From Boesenbergia rotunda (lineage: Eukaryota > Streptophyta > Magnoliopsida > Zingiberales > Zingiberaceae): a stretch of 64,000 nt of DNA. A program made the position numbers and the translations under genes. This document shows, in pieces, positions 62,901-64,000 of the stretch. Location of the stretch: NCBI GenBank assembly GCA_024364735.1, contig JAGFNQ010000195.1, positions 1 to 64,000 on the forward strand, read 5' to 3'. How positions within the stretch are numbered: position 1 is the first letter of the stretch; each line of letters opens with the position of its first letter. Under the pieces are notes generated by a model. It searched no databases. It was not told the DNA's origin and saw only the letters and a program-made list of their open reading frames with translations.

Positions 62901-64000
62901 TGTTGGATAGAGAGAATACGATAGAGGGGGGTGAATATCGTAAAAAAGTTTCGGATAAAATTTTAAGAGAATAGGCAGCGGAAATTAAGAACGTACACAG
63001 GGAACACAAGCGTTTTTACTTGGTTCGGAGTTGCGGTCGGCTCCTACTCCAAGGCCCACAGTCCTTGACCGTTTACTGCGGGCAATTCTATAATTCACAA
63101 AGTTTTACAGAGAATTGTACAGTAGTATTGCAGTAAAAAGACTAATTTAACTCTTCGTTACCGACGCCCGGTGTGGAATTGTACTTCGGTGCGAAGGGTC
63201 GTTGTCGGCGCTAGAACCTCGAGATCAGAAGTTTCCGGAGCAGAGCGCTTGAGCGAAGAGCGTTGGGGCGTTGGAAAAGTGTGTTTCGAAGCCTTGGGGG
63301 TCGAGCCCCTTTTATAGTGCACCTGGGGGTGCCCTGGACGTTGGGGGCGTCCTCCACGTGCCTCTTGATCCGTAAACCCCTATCCGGAACTCGGTCAACC
63401 CTTATCCCTCCAGGATCAGGCTCGGGGTTTGACGGGGGCACTCGGGACATAGTGGGCGCCCTGCTTGACTTGTTCAACAGTCTTCTCGGCTGACTTGAAT
63501 TCGATCGCTTTGTTGGCTTGGACCCAGGGCGCCCGACGCATCCAGGGTGCCCGGGACCACCGGGGCGCCCGGGAGCTTGAGGGCGCCTGGCCCAGTGAGC
63601 TTCCAATGCGTTTCTTGCTCAACTGTTCGTTTGACTTTGACCTTGGGCGCCCGGGACCTCCCGGGCGCCTAACCCAGCTACTGCCCCTCTCCTTGGGGCG
63701 TTCTGAGCTGCAGAAACTCGTCCTTTCGGTCCTACATCCAGGGTTAGTACCAAACATAATAAAGCAAGAATATTAGTGATTTTTACAGCCGTAACTGTCT
63801 TGGTTCTGACTTCAGGTCTCCCAAATGGAGCCCTAGGTCGAGCCGACGCCTACTGTTCTCTCGACGGGGAACGCATCCTCAACTACTCCTCTCAGGAGAA
63901 TTTTACCTATTGCCAACCGGCTCCTCCGGTTGGACTTTTGCCCGATGCACCTGACCAGGTCTTCGTGCCCACCTTCCGAGCAGGTCTTCGGTGCCCAGCT
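62901..64000 (-). repeat. 5' LTR of split Sirevirus-like element (cut by window end)
   Basis: TGTTGGATAGAGAG start with hairpin ACGATA/TATCGT (62918-62923, 62936-62941), GGGCGCCC-type palindromes at about 63325-63670, and the start of the CCAGGTCTTCGTGCCC minisatellite at 63945. Closely related to the solo LTR at 22549-23892. Confidence 0.9.

Larger units (their letters stand above)
50956..64000 (-). mobile_element. Sirevirus-like copia element split by a relative; both ends incomplete
   Basis: From the right: 5' LTR from 62901 past the window end, primer site 62887-62898, gag 62683-61672, then (after the nested element 51882-61666) the rest of gag 51876-51290 and the non-coding block after gag to about 50956. 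Pol is not present. The left break joins a plus-strand copia fragment in opposite orientation. Confidence 0.88.

Overview
This is plant nuclear DNA, most likely from a monocot with a retrotransposon-rich genome. The evidence is Ty1/copia and Ty3/gypsy elements of plant lineages (Tat, Athila, Sirevirus-like), a TRIM, a tRNA-derived SINE, and one GC-rich, intronless dirigent gene with a TATA promoter and a poly(A) signal. I cannot name the species; a Zingiberales-type commelinid would fit but is not shown.

Layout. 1-5762: 5' part of a Tat-lineage gypsy element on the minus strand (integrase, RNase H, RT, protease, gag, primer site, LTR). 5763-10495: a small non-retroelement island with a SINE bounded by a 17-bp duplication, the dirigent gene (7525-8061), a candidate MITE and a relic of copia gag. 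10496-48780: a second Tat element on the minus strand, inserted into that gag relic and itself hit repeatedly. Its antisense ORF (plus strand, 14049-25260) is cut by four solo LTRs, one of which contains a fifth; another solo LTR separates that ORF from its probable promoter. Its integrase is split by an Athila-type element (27550-46895, duplication ATGAG). The Athila element carries a TRIM in its 5' LTR and a complete 8.6-kb Sirevirus-like element (34758-43326, duplication ATTTG) in its interior. 48781-50955: 5' end of another copia element on the plus strand. 50956-64000: a minus-strand Sirevirus-like element whose gag is split by a complete 9.8-kb relative (51882-61666, duplication GATTG).

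How the parts relate. Target-site duplications and primer sites give a relative insertion order: gag relic, then Tat, then Athila, then TRIM and the pol-less Sirevirus-like element. Two non-autonomous elements keep long ORFs of unknown use: an Athila lacking pol with a roughly 700-codon ORF containing six exact-length 27-residue repeats, and a Sirevirus-like element whose pol is replaced by a spliced gene with its own TATA box.

Most unusual signal. Arrays of short hairpins occur in at least five different LTR or element families here. Within each array the loop is constant while the two stem arms change together. A separate hairpin with covarying stem lies at the primer-site end of the copia LTRs, always around the same C-rich loop (TTCACCCCC-type). 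Such paired changes suggest selection on structure, or copying between stem arms.
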